A program made the position numbers and the translations under genes. A DNA stretch of 64,000 bases from Cymodocea nodosa (lineage: Eukaryota; Streptophyta; Magnoliopsida; Alismatales; Cymodoceaceae), in assembly GCA_036874045.1 (NCBI GenBank), contig JAZBRI010000011.1:16262001-16326000 (forward strand). The letters are read 5' to 3'. This document shows positions 37,868 through 50,125 of the stretch, piece by piece; the stretch's first letter is position 1; every line of letters starts with the position of its first letter. The notes beneath the pieces are model-generated. The model made no database searches and was not told the DNA's origin. It saw only the letters and a program-made list of their open reading frames with translations.

Positions 37868-40800
37868 GAAAAGGGGATTGGAAGAGTGCAACCTCCGGTA
37901 TATGGGTTTGATCGGAGGTAGGGCAGAGCAACGCCGAAAAGCCGGAGCGTGGAGAGTGAAGATTTAATCCTTTTCTTTTATTTTCTATTGTCCAAGCAAA
38001 TCTCTTTCTCTCTCTCTCTCTATATGTATATATATTACAACTTACAGCATAATAATGGTTTTCTAATATTGATAATATTTTTGGTTCTTAAATTAAAATA
38101 TTATTTGTATATGATACCAAAATTAAATTTAATACATGATATATAGGTGGCGTTTATCTTGCGCACGACTCCACCACCCATCTAGGCTTCCATATTTTTG
38201 TTTTATTTCTATGAAATAAGTTTACTTTATGTCCGGGTATTCGGATTCCTTTAGCGGATCCAACCTCGGTAGGCCGTCAGCTACAGAAGATCAGTTATTA
38301 TTGTTGTTGATATGATTTATTATTTTTTAACGATAAATACTTTTTTCTGTATAAAATAACAAAATGCCTTTTAGAAAACGAATCTAATCCATTTCTGTGA
38401 CAACCAACAATCCAGATCTGAACAAAGATTAACGGTCTAAACTGAAGTAGATTTGTCTAGAAGATATTGAAAAGTGATAATTTAAGTCTATATAATTTTA
38501 GATTGATGTTGTCAAAGTTATATTACCAGAGGTTATCTTTTTATGATTTAGAAATGTATTCTTATACCATGTATTAAGATTTGAAGGAAACCCTTACTTT
38601 ACTTTTTCTTCAGATATTAAATTCCTTCTTTTAAAAATTTCACATAACCTTATAAATGTGTCGAGTATTATTTGACACGTGTTAAAATATATTCTTCAAT
38701 GATTACTTTAACATATTCGTTGTAACATCACTTCCATCGTAATCAATATTATGTATTACCTATTTAAAACAAAATTCTATTTCAAACAAATTAATCACAT
38801 GTTCATAGATAAGTACGAGAACTTATGGTGCCTCGTCAATTTGCAACTTACTAAAATCACTAATTTGTAAGAAATAAATCAAACTTTTGTAAATTATGAA
38901 ACAAATGTTTAGGAACTGTATCATGAACGTAATTACAGAGGTAATTGTATATACGATTTTAAACAATGCAATTGAATATAAAATGATATTTTATTATTGT
39001 GCAATTTTGGAGATATTAAAACAATGCAATTGAATACAATCATATTTCATGTACCTCTATGGTTTAATAACCTTTTTATCAAATAAAGAATATTTATCTT
39101 TGCATTTTTCAAATGACAGCATTCCATTATTCTTCACTATAAGACTGCACTTACTAGACAGCCAAGTTGACTTTCTCTGCTCCTCCAGCTAAATAAACTA
39201 TCGGCTTTCAAATGAGCTCTTCTAGATGTTAGAACTAAGGTATTGACTTTTTGGTCTGATTTTGAATGCTAACCTACGATCTAAAGACTGACTCCATATA
39301 CATTTACTGTAAATGTCATTTTCCTGTGATAAAGTGAAACTTTTAAAGCAAATAAGAAAATAAATACATAATAATTCTTTTGTAACGAAAATACGAGGTC
39401 ATAATCAGCAAATGGAAATATAAAAATTAACAAAATTCAGATGCAACAACTATAACAAACCTACCTAACACGGTAGGCAACGAAAATCAGAGCCAGACGT
39501 TACTTTCATTGCATATAAGTGCATTATATTAGATTATATAACGATTGATTGTTGATTAGATCTTACACACAGCAAACAAAAGTAAATAACATATGATTGC
39601 TGAACTTGTGATCTAGTGTGTATCTCAGCATCTTCTTTTGGGACAATACTCAGCTTGATTGGTTAGTACATGCACGAACAATTTTTCCAATTCACAGAAT
39701 ACAAATGTGACAACTTAAACCGAACTTGTTTTATTATTAAGTAAGTGTTGACGACATATACCTTATTATCAAGTCAAGAAATTGAAACAATAATAATAAG
39801 ACAACATGAAACACATTTTCTAGGAAACTTAATTTTAGTATGCAAATGGTGAAGTCTATGTGTAGATACCACCTATTCCAATAATCCCTTCACCTCACTG
39901 ATGGAAAATCAAGGAAAGGGACAGAAGGTTAATAAATTGCAAAAGAAAATCGAAATGCCTATTAAACAGGATTTAAATATTAAAATAGCATGGATGGTAA
40001 AATCCATTTTAACATATTTCAGCTTGAGGGTGACGAACGCTACGACGACAGGGCACGGAGGAAGACGTGGAAGCTTCAGTTGACGGAGAGAAAGAGGAAA
40101 ATAGGGAGGAGATCTCAACCTTCTTTTACCTACCTCCCCATAATGGAAGCCTCTAAAAAACCCTGGTTTGTGCACCACCACCCTCAAGAAGGCCAACCGG
40201 AGGAATGACCCGCAGCAGTGGTCCTATTGCAAGGCAAATAACGCATGGAAGATCATATCAAATGATGCAGCGCAACCTATGGGAGAGACGTGATTACCCC
40301 TCAACGCACAAAAAAATGCCCTCTTTCTCGAGAGGAAAATAGGAAAAGCTTTAGTTGCGCACCACCACCCTTACGAAGCTAGGTTTTAACAAACGTAGCT
40401 CCCCTGTTTTCTTCTATGAAATTCACAAGAAGTTGATCTCATGGAGCACAACTTCACTCACAGACAAATGAGGCTAAAGCCATCGTCGATTGTCGTCGCA
40501 AGATCTAATACGAACATATGTAAAGCATGATGGTGGGTGATCAAACTTGATTTGAGTGATCAAGCTTTCCCTTTACCAAATGTACGACAAATAAAGGAAA
40601 CTGGCAATGCAGGTCAAAAAAGCAGATCTGATCTGACGTGTACCTTTTTTGCAGTTCCTCGACCCACCTATTACTTTACCCTTCATCGGATCAAACCCAA
40701 TATTCCTCTTCACTCGTACTAAGCGCGCCGAAGCCTGCGTTGCGATTTGGACCCCACGAGAGAGGAAACAAAACGTAGGCACCGCCCATCAGAAAATACA

Positions 40801-42229
40801 CGGCGGCACATGTTGCGATGTCTGGTCGAGACAGGTAGGTGCTCCTGCTCACGTTCCAATTCCCCGACCCACACGCATGTCTTTTTCCACGTCAAAAAGA
40901 AAAAGGCGATGACGTACTGCAATAATTGCACGTTTAGGAAATTAAATGAATGCGGCGGTGTCCGCATGTAAAATTGATCCACCGGAGGGCGGCCGGGAGG
41001 GACGGCAATTCAAGCCCCAAAAGCTCGTTGAAGGCTTTGCTGCCACCGATAATATTTATTTTTGCTTACACGCGAGAGCTTCGTCGTCTTTCAAAAAGGC
41101 ACGTACGAGTTTGACTCGTAAGCAGTCATCGACCGGAAATTTTAAAAAAAAAAATTGTGCAAATCCACGCCTCAATATTCTCCGTCTCGCAAACGTTGGC
41201 ACCACCTTCCGAGTGTGTGTGTTTGGCAGCCAACCCTTCTCTGATTCCATTCTCTTCTATTGTGTTTGTTTTTTATTTTTGGGTCATGCGTCAAACCAAA
41301 AAGTTGCATAAAATTACATCCCCGGGATTATTGATTTGGCATATGCTTCTTTAAGGCTATGTTTACTAATTTTCTGGCATAGTGCAAGTTGGCTTTTTAC
41401 TTCGTTTCGGAAAAAGAGATCTACTAAAGTTTAAATTCAGATGAAAATAATACTTCAATTTAAAATTCTAAATAATTAATTTAGCCAAGGTTTATGTGTG
41501 TGTGTGTGTGTGTGTGTGTTTTTTTTTTTGATAACGGTGATAGTTTTGCGCTTGACAATATTTAAAATTTCAATAGGAAGTATCAATACTGTCGCCCTTG
41601 ACAAGCGAGCTATTACAATTAATTAAACTTCACGATTCCATACTCTCTCTATCATGTCAAAGTACGGATCCCATTGACCTAATACTCTTCCCAATTTTTT
41701 TAAGAAAGAAATGTGAGAGATGGACGTTACAAGGATATTTGTAGATTAATATTTACAATTTATGCGTTTTATCTACTTTTAAGATGGTTTGGTAATAATA
41801 ATAATAAAGTAAAATACACGTGAAATATTGTGGATGACAACTTCTATCTTATCTGTTTCGTTTTCTACCTTCTCTTGTATATTTCTCTTTCTTCTTCTTT
41901 TTTGAAAAATTTCTCTCTTTTTTTACAAATAAATAGTTTTAATTGATGAAATTAAGTTAGAATTAGTTTCAAATTAAAAATATAGAAAGATACTTTAAAG
42001 GTCAAAGAATTTGAATTGACTAATATTTTAAATATGATAAGTGGTGGCAGTGAAATTATAAAAAATGTTATTTATAAAATTAAAATAAGACAGATATGGT
42101 GAAGAAATGCTTTTGAAATGTTATATAGTAAAAATATATCATTAAATTTTTTAAAAAAAATTAATGAAATTGCTGCTCACCTAGTTGTGATTTATGGGAT
42201 GGATACTAAAATATAATAGTCATATGTAA
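37868..42229. other. Intergenic between CSN8 and bZIP genes
   Basis: Mostly AT-rich and empty. Features seen: a (CT)n(TA)n run at about 38004-38034; a moderately GC-rich patch at 40010-41300 containing two related strings around GCACCACCACCCT (about 40172 and 40363), several short open frames and ACGT cores, but no recognisable protein; a (TG)n run followed by poly-T at 41495-41529. The GC-rich patch may be an old mobile element or an unannotated transcript leader. Confidence 0.45.
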
Positions 42230-42545
42230 AAAATTATTTCCGTTAAAATGTAATGTTTAAATGAATGAGTAACTAAGAGTTATACGTATTGAGAATAAGA
42301 TTAAAGAGAATCACCATAAGTGATTTGATCATGTCTTTAAAAAATTAGAGAAGAAAATTAATTAGTATAGAAGGAAAAAAAAAAATGAAGGAAAATCTAA
42401 AACTATCTAATTAGAAAATATACGAAAAAAGTATAAATTGATGTAATTTAACTAAAAAATGATATGGAATGAAATACATAGAAAAAGAGATTCCATCCGT
42501 CAATCTCACGAAGTAAAATTATGGTTTGGATTGCTGTCATTAAAA
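42230..42545 (+). mobile_element. Decayed 3' end of a LINE (RTE-like) reverse transcriptase
   Basis: At 42296-42350 the + strand still reads DKIKENHHK, stop, FDHVFKKL, comparable to the WFGHV-type end of plant LINE reverse transcriptase reading frames. Downstream strings (AATCTCACGAAGTAAAATTA then TGGTTTGGATTGCTGTC) resemble the usual 3' UTR ending of such elements. Many stops and A/T drift show that it is dead. The match is by memory of the family pattern, so boundaries are approximate. Confidence 0.45.
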
Positions 42546-43005
42546 AAAAACTTTTAAATCTAATATTCGATACAAAACAAAATGTAAATGACATGTATAC
42601 CTACAGATATGGACTTATCTTTGATACTTATCTTCGATTTTAAAAAGGTGGAAAAATAAGCATCGCCCTTGGATGGGCTGGGTATAAAAGTAAATTCCAA
42701 GCCTCTGCCTCCGCCGTTCTGGTATTAACAAATTATGTGATTGGAAGAAATGGAGGTGGCGGCGAAGGGTGTTCCTGGAAATTCGCCTCTGAAACGACCT
42801 GAAGGTATTAAATTCCGGCCAGCGACCACTGCCTCCACCTTCCTCTTTAGTCCAATTTATCCACTACAAATTCTGCCACTCTCTTTCCCTTTTCCGTAGA
42901 ACCAAAAATCATCCACGGAAGCAGAAATCCGAGACAGAGACAGCGAAGAAGTGAAAACCTACGAGGCCAAGCCCTAGAATTCCGCTTGTGGGGTGGGAAG
43001 GGAAA

Positions 43006-46000
43006 ATGGGGCCGACGGAGCTGACGACGTCGGCGAGTCCCGATCTGCCACGCCACCACCACCACGCCTTCCCTCCCTTGTCTCCCGTGGACGGCGGTAA
43101 GAGCCTGGGGTCCATGAACATGGACGACATCCTCCACAACATTTACCCCGCCGACAGCCCTCCGGTCGTGCATCCGGTCTCGAGAGAGGTGGGAAAGACC
43201 GCGGAAGAGGTGTGGAAGGAGATCTCTGGAGAGAAGAAGGTGGGGGAAGGTGGGGCACCAGAGGAGGCGGCGGGGACATATGGCACGGAGGTGACGATGA
43301 CGTTGGAGGATTACCTGGCCAGGGCTGGGGTGGTGGGCGACGTGAGGGTAGGTGGAGTTGTGGGACACCAGCGGGGGGCGGTGGAGGGTGGGATGATGGT
43401 GGTTCCGATGGATTATGGCCAGCAACGGCAGAAAGATGAGGGTTTTTTAGGGTTTGGTGATGGGGGACTGGACGATGGAAGCGGGGGCGGTGGTGGAGGT
43501 GGTGGGAGAGGGAGGAGAATATTGCAGGATCAAGCGGATAAAGTCGCTGAGCAGAGACAGAGGAGGATGATTAAAAACAGGGAATCTGCTGCGAGGTCCA
43601 GGGAGAGGAAGCAGGTTCAGTTGTTTTTTACCCTTCTTATTTAAAATGGCTCCTTTATCCAGATTAGTTTTTTATCCAAGAGTAGCTTTAGATCAAGTCG
43701 ATCATTTTTTGTTTCCGCAGGTTGGCGGATTGTGCAACAGTTGTTTACGTAATTTAGATAGTAATTTTGCAGGCATATACGGTTGAACTGGAATCAAGGG
43801 TGGCAAGGCTGGAGGAACAAAATTCAGAGCTAAAGCAACAACAGGTTAGACTTTTTTCTTAAAAAAATGCAACATAAGTTGATGTTTGCATTCCTATTTT
43901 ACTGATTGACTAAATATGCATGTGGGTCCATATTTTCCTTTTCGATATAACGTGCAATTCAAACTTATCCACTTCATGGGTTTACATTGCAGGAGGAGCG
44001 GACAAGGAAACGTCTCAAGCATGTATGTAATCTAAAATGTCCATCTGCCTGTTAATTACTTGATAATATGTTAGAACAAATTAACAGGACAATAATTCTC
44101 CCTGAATTTGTTATTTATCAGTAGAATTTTTCTATTCAACTCTTTTAAAACAAACTGTATACTGATCCACTTCGGTTTCAATGATGATGCATGCATGCAT
44201 CTTGTTCTTCTTTTCCGTTCAGAATTTTCCCAATATTTTGGCTTCTTTGTCCGTAGTTCGCCCATGCTCCTCATTGTTAATATAGTCATATTCAACCATT
44301 TCATCCTTTTATGCATTTGCATGCTATGTATATATAAATCTGAGATCTTCAGGAGGATGAATTTTAATGATATAAGATTAGTTGAGTTGGTCACAATCAT
44401 GTAATTTCATACTTTGTACTAAGGTATAAATCTTGCTGACTACATCTTCTTACCAATTTCAAAAAGATTAGCTTGCTGTCTAAATTCATTATTGACATAT
44501 TGGAACGTTAAGCTGCTAGTTTCACCAAGACAAAAATCACTATAAAGACGAGAAAGGCTTGAGGCAAACTGGCATTATATCAATTTGCTTTAGATTATCC
44601 GTAATTAGTGCATATTTTTAAGTTTTATCCTCTATTTAGATCAAAATGCTTGCTTGTGGTATCTGCATTGTTAAATTTTGTGAGTGTAGGCTGTATTCAT
44701 CTCTTCTTGGCATTCTGAAGTGAATGAGTCTTTGATTAAAATTATGCATATGCATTGCATTTTGCATGTTTCTTCCTTGGAGAGACTCTTTTGTCACCTT
44801 TGGGATGGATGATGAGCTCTCTCAGGTGATGGGGATCCACTCAAGGAAGGATTTTCTCGTTTTATTTTTGTAATATTTCAATTCATGAATGAAATATTTA
44901 TAAGGGAAAATCATAGATTAGTTCACTAGTGATCAGAACAGATATGAAAACATGATTGTCGAGTATTTTTATGGTTCACCTGTTATGTTGATCATTTATT
45001 GAAAAAGGAAGAGTTCAGGAACGTTATTGTCTGTGCAGAACATGAAAATCCTAAGATCCACAAAAAAATTTGAATCTGAGCTACTTATTGTTCATTTTCA
45101 AAATAATGGGGCAAACATAGTGCACAAGGTTTTTATCAATATTGGATTTGAATCGTATTGTATGTTTATCTTCATGAATGGAAAAACAGTTTCCTAGGAC
45201 CACAACCTCGGACCTCTTAGTTACAATGGAGGAATCTTACCACGCACACACACTCCGTCTTGCAACATACGACTATTGCAAAAATATCTGTAGCATGCTT
45301 TCTGGTAGGATTATTAGATTATGATTTTCGTTTAGAACAAAAAGAGGTTTGTTTTATGGATTGTTTCCTAGAACAAAAAAAGTTTTTCTATTGGTGTTCA
45401 TGTTGTACTGGCAATATTGTTTCAAAACTAAGCTACTAATTGAGCACTGGAGCAAATTCTTGAGAGTTGGTGCCCTATTTCTGTTATCCACCCTCCCGTT
45501 ACCTTGACAAAGAGTTTTTTCTTTTCTTTTTTCTCAGAACAAAAGAGGGTTTTTCTTTTGATGTTCGTATTGAAGGTGTTGCATTGTTATAACCTGAAAC
45601 TGTTGCCTACAAGTTATGCTCACGACCAATGAATGAAAATTGATTGAAGAATCAGAATGGACGGAAAATTTGAAATGCATCAGGATACTGCCAGCCATTT
45701 TGTGCAGTTAGTCATTGGGCTAACTCGTTATAAAAATACGGGAATTTTCTGAGTTACAAAATTTAACTAGCTTTTTGAACTTCTGAGCAAAAGAGAAATC
45801 AATTGCAGACCAACATCCTTGACAGTTCATAATGTGGACGCGTCTAGGTTAACAGTTCACTTATTGTATATTTGTCAAATATTTATTGTGCTTAAAATGG
45901 TCCAAATTGTTCTTGAACTCTTGTTAGGGTATCAGCTGTTGCTTTATGTTTAATTTACGTCTGTTTTGTTTTTCTAGACCAAATATAGAAGAGTTCCTTC

Positions 46001-46166
46001 TGATCGTTTCCTTGCATAAATTTCTTTGACCTTGTGTGAGGTTAGATTGCTAACCTCATACAAGGAATTGACATTTTGGCATTGGTTGCAGCTTCTTGAA
46101 ACTAGGATCCCAGTTAATGAGAGGGAGAAACCACGACGCCGACTTCCGAAGACTCTTTCCTTGTAA
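43006..46166 (+). CDS. Group A bZIP transcription factor (GBF4-like)
   Basis: Four exons, 43006-43614, 43773-43844, 43993-44022 and 46092-46166, give 261 residues, all introns in phase 0. Group A features appear in order: MNMDDILHNIYPADSPP near residue 38, TAEEVWKEISG near 65, and MTLEDYLARAGVVGD near 100. A glycine run (GSGGGGGGGGGRGRR) precedes the bZIP. The basic region MIKNRESAARSRERKQ has the invariant N-x7-R and ends exon 1 at residue 203. The zipper, AYTVELESRVARLEEQNSEL, continues through exons 2-4. The protein ends RRRLPKTLSL, in the position of the 14-3-3/kinase-type tail of relatives. Group A bZIPs bind ACGT cores in ABA-responsive elements, and GBF4 lacks the activation region of GBF1-3. 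ATG 43006 is the first in-frame ATG. Exons and phases follow the family. Introns 1-3 are 158, 148 and 2,069 bp. Confidence 0.88.
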
Positions 46167-46983
46167 ATCAGAAGCTGACTATAATGTATCCTCCATTCAA
46201 CATTAAATTATCAGAGACATCTGAAACAGGATTGAAAAAGGCAAATTCTCCTGCATCCTCCATCCAACATTAAATTATCAGAGATATCGGAAACAGGATT
46301 GAAAAAGGCAAATTCCCGAAATTGTGCCTTTAGAAAGGCATAATTTGGTTCTAGTTGTGGCAAGAAATTCCATCTTTGTTGTCGGTTGGATTGAGTATGG
46401 TCTACATGAATCTGATCTATAGATTAACCTAGGGCTTGAATAACCAATTGATCTGTAAAGACCTACTTGTACTTTTTTAGTTTGTAAAAATATATGACCT
46501 GCTTTGTAAAATGTACAACCAGTTGTTTTGTGGCATGAGTTTGATTGTCGTAATGATTTGGTAAGTAAGCAAGTTTAGATGAATGGGGGCGAATGGTTTT
46601 AAGCAAATCGGCAAAATGGCATCGAGCATCTCGAAGGTTTGTCATCGTCTCACTTGGAGCAGCACAGAATGGCATGAGTTAATGATTTTTGTTATTCTTT
46701 CTAATAAGTTTTATAAGGCGATAAAAGATGTGTCGCATTTATAGGGGTTTCATTTACAGCATAATTATTTTAAAATTCCAACAAATGGTCAAACTTCTTT
46801 AGAATTTCAACTTGCGGTGTCCAAGGCGACAGACGTCGCAGACCTCTTTTTGCTTTGAACTTTTCTTTCCTTCCTCGACACGCGTCTCGGATTCTGCTTT
46901 CCCGATTTCACGCCAGACCAACCACTCTTTCTTGCACGGTAGCGACATATTGGGTTCATCCGTAGGCACGACGAGAGCCTCCG
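46167..46983. other. bZIP 3' flank and upstream region of the phytocyanin-like gene
   Basis: This stretch contains the likely bZIP 3' UTR with a duplicated 67 bp segment, then AT-rich sequence. No further gene is seen. Confidence 0.5.
46188..46314. repeat. Tandem duplication of about 67 bp in the bZIP 3' UTR
   Basis: Copies begin ATCCTCCAT at 46188 and 46255 and share AACATTAAATTATCAGAGA and ACAGGATTGAAAAAGGCAAA with a few substitutions. Confidence 0.9.
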
Positions 46984-47947
46984 ATGGAAAACAAGCTCTC
47001 TTCTTCTTCGTCCACCATGTTCATTGTTGTTCTACTGCTCGTCTTCCTTCGGCCATCGGTTACGACTACGTTGGTCGTGGAAGATACCATTCCTCGTCTC
47101 CACTTCATCAAGCTTCTCGTGGGTGATTCTCTTGGTACGTAGGACGCCACCTGTTCATATTCTTTCGCTTCCATTTACCTTTTCGTGTGCCGATTCTTGA
47201 GTTCCAACACGCAATTCTTCTTGATTTCGTGCAAGTTTTCAAATTCAAGGACGTCCATTCCAAAAGAGCGTTTCAACGGTGTAACCTGGGGACACCAACG
47301 CTTCTCCACACTGCCGATTCCACTGCCCGCTTGAAGGTATACACCTCCACCACAAGGAATTGATCTTCTTCTTCTTCCTTGCTTGTGTTCGTCCACAACT
47401 CCGGTTGTTGATGGTACAATTGCAGTGGCAACCCTCCGTGCCCGGCAGCTATCACTTCTCGTTTGGAAACGGCAGCTCCCTCAGTCGTTGCGAGGACGAC
47501 AGGAGTCTCGAGGTACGGGTGGCGGCGATAGCTTCGGAGTTGCGTTACCCACCATTGCCATCATCCCCCGCTCCATCTCCCACTGTTGGTGGAGACTTGC
47601 ACCTGTCACCACTACCACCACCACATGAACTCGCATTTCCTCGTCCTACATCCTCACCGGAGCCATCAGCAGTACCGTTACCGGACGACAACCACTCTGC
47701 GTCGTCAGCGCTCCACAGCCATCTTCCAAGTCTCCCAGGCTCAACAGGCATCGTGATGACCCCTTTCATCAGCAGCAATCCGGTGGTTCCTCTTCCGACA
47801 GAAGACACGAGCAACACCAACGCGATTCACCCACTGCCGGTAACCGGTCATGGAAACCAGGTTTGGCATTCTTTACCTTTCTTCCTTCTTTACCTTTCTT
47901 TTAGCTATTCCTTCTTTGAACAGTGGAGGACCATTCAATGCAGGTGA
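46984..47947 (+). CDS. Phytocyanin-like (early nodulin-like) arabinogalactan protein
   Basis: Proposed exons 46984-47134, 47236-47336 and 47426-47947 give 257 residues in one frame. Residues 1-27 form a signal peptide (hydrophobic run TMFIVVLLLVFL). After joining exons 1 and 2 the text VGDSLVFKFKDVHSKRAFQR then CNLGTPTLLHTADSTARL appears, the usual second half of a phytocyanin fold, followed by VPGSYHFSFGNGSSLSRCED and RSLEVRV, the last beta strands. A long Pro/Ser-rich tail (LPSSPAPSP, LSPLPPP) suggests arabinogalactan glycans. Reading on past 47860 gives a hydrophobic end (SLPFFLLYLSFSYSFF) that could be a GPI signal; a donor at 47861 is an alternative end. The N-terminal third of the domain is short and the type 1 copper ligands are not evident, as in early nodulin-like proteins. 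Splice sites were chosen by frame, so the model is moderate. Confidence 0.5.
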
Positions 47948-50125
47948 AGATGGGACGGAATCGAATTCGAATCCATATCATCGAGTTGGGAATCTTCGCC
48001 TTTTGCATTTTACACAACGTAGATAATAGTATTTTTCTTTGGATCTGAGTCAAAGATTTCTTTTCGTTAGTTTGTGAAGATTATCTGCGTTGTAATTGAC
48101 TTTAAGTGGTAGTTGAGTTGGTCGAAAATATGGGATTTTATTTTTATATTTTCTATAATAATAATAATAATTATTATTCTTATCAGTTAAAAAAAATCGA
48201 TTGCATTATGCTATTTTGAGTTCGGGATAAGACAATTCTTGGAAAAAAGTAGCTCGGCAAGCAGGGGCTTGAGCTCCTACATCTGTGAAAGTAGGTTCGT
48301 GCCTAAAGTAATTTTCATATAATAGAAGATAATAATATAATGTTCAGGAAATTCTAAATTAGAATTGGATCCGTTGCCAGATCGATTTGATTAATGAGAG
48401 AAAAAATCTTTCAAGGTAATCAAATCGGAACAATGGGCTTAATGATTAGAGTAACTGGAGATTAATTAATTAGAAATTAATGAATGGGTTTCCTGAACTG
48501 AGATTGTTATAGATTCTCATGGATAACTATCTGATTAATAGTGAGATGCACCATGTTTTTTGAAAATATACACTATTTAAATAATATAATTATGACAGTT
48601 GATGCAACATGGACCGTTGATTGTGAGATGGGTGGAATTGCGAGTGCTACTAAATGTTGTAATTAATATTGTATATTGAATAAAAAAACTATTAAAAAAA
48701 ATATGAGAATCACAACAATTTCTTCTTGTAACAATAAAAAATTAAAAATCAAAAAAAATTTGAACAAAAGGAAATATAAATGAACTTATAGTTCATGGCT
48801 AATGGAGCCAATTAAGTAGATAAGTTTCCATGAGGAGATCACTGAAAATGTCTTTTTCAACAATTTTGATGACTTGGTCAACAACCATCATTTAGCAAAC
48901 TAACAAATAAACCAAGAATGTCTTTTTTTTTGTTCAAGTTGAATAATAATATAAATGGATCATATTACAAGCTGTTATATTATATTAGTGAATAATTACT
49001 TATAAACTACCACTCCTTCGAGGCTCGATAAATATCATTTTCTATTTTTATACATGTCCGCACACAAGAAATGTCTAGTGTTACAAAAAAATTAATAACA
49101 TAATCCTAGAGGGAAGCCATGACGACGGATCAAATTTGATCCAAGAATTTCACATAGGCCTATTTAAATTAAAAAAATAGATATTTATGATTAAGGATGC
49201 GTGTAAAAGGGAAAATATAGGAGACAGAAACATTCATGAGAGAGAGTGAAAAAGAAAAGTTCTTATTAAGAGTGAAAATTGTTGTCATCAATAAGGAATG
49301 GTGAAATCGTTTTCTTCATTTTATATGATCTTTAAAGAAAGGTCTTAAATTCACACTTAGCAAAAACACTTCCAACGTAAAAAGAAAATAGAAATGATTA
49401 TATATTAATCAATGCCAAAGTTAACTAGTGTGGTGAGAGTGCATGCAACCAAAGGTGTGGTGGCTTTTCTAAGTTAAAGAGAAAGTTCACTAGGATTTGT
49501 GCTTTCATAGGTTAAGAATCAGTTGAGCCACCGGGTTGAAATGGTTCATTGACTTGATTATGACTCAAGGTAATTTTAAGGGTAAAGGAATGATGTAGTT
49601 GATTTTCATTCCATGCGAGAAAGGAAGCCTTGTAATTTAAACCCTAGCTAGCAAACACACTGTCATTTCAAACAAGAGTTTGTTGATTTTTGCTCTTAAT
49701 TAGTAATGAAGGGAATGATTCCAATTTAATTTATTTCAACTAGCTAACTCAGTTGAAATGTTTTCATTAGTGGTCGTTAAGAAAGACATAACGTAGGATT
49801 TCATGTGGGTTGGTCGATCGGCTTGAAACATTTTCTTCACCTTCTCAATCTGAATCACCTTACCTGGTCAAGCTGCTACTTGACCAATAAGAAAGAAATC
49901 ATGGTTCCCACTTAAGAATATTGGGACAAACACGTTGAACAATGTGTCTGGAGTCCAAAAGTTGATCTGCAGCTCCGACGTATTGTAGTATGGCCACCAC
50001 GAGGGGCCTATGTGGATGTGACTACTGGTTGTTCGAAGAAGCAGAACTATCAAAATACCTAGATCTCATTTCGAAACCTTTCCCGTCCTCTCTCTCTCTC
50101 TCTCTCTAGACAATATCAACTTCTT
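47948..50125. other. AT-rich spacer
   Basis: No gene is recognised. An (AAT)n/(ATT)n palindromic run lies at about 48159-48178 and a (CT)n run at about 50089-50108. The last 250 bases probably hold the 3' UTR of the NYN/LOTUS gene on the - strand. Confidence 0.55.

Noticed and set aside
40573-40982. Overlapping short frames on both strands in a GC-richer patch
   Set aside because: No conserved motif, no partner exons and equal signal on both strands.
49868-50053. 60-codon - strand frame downstream of the NYN/LOTUS stop codon
   Set aside because: It lies where that gene's 3' UTR should be and cannot be joined in frame without skipping the natural stop.
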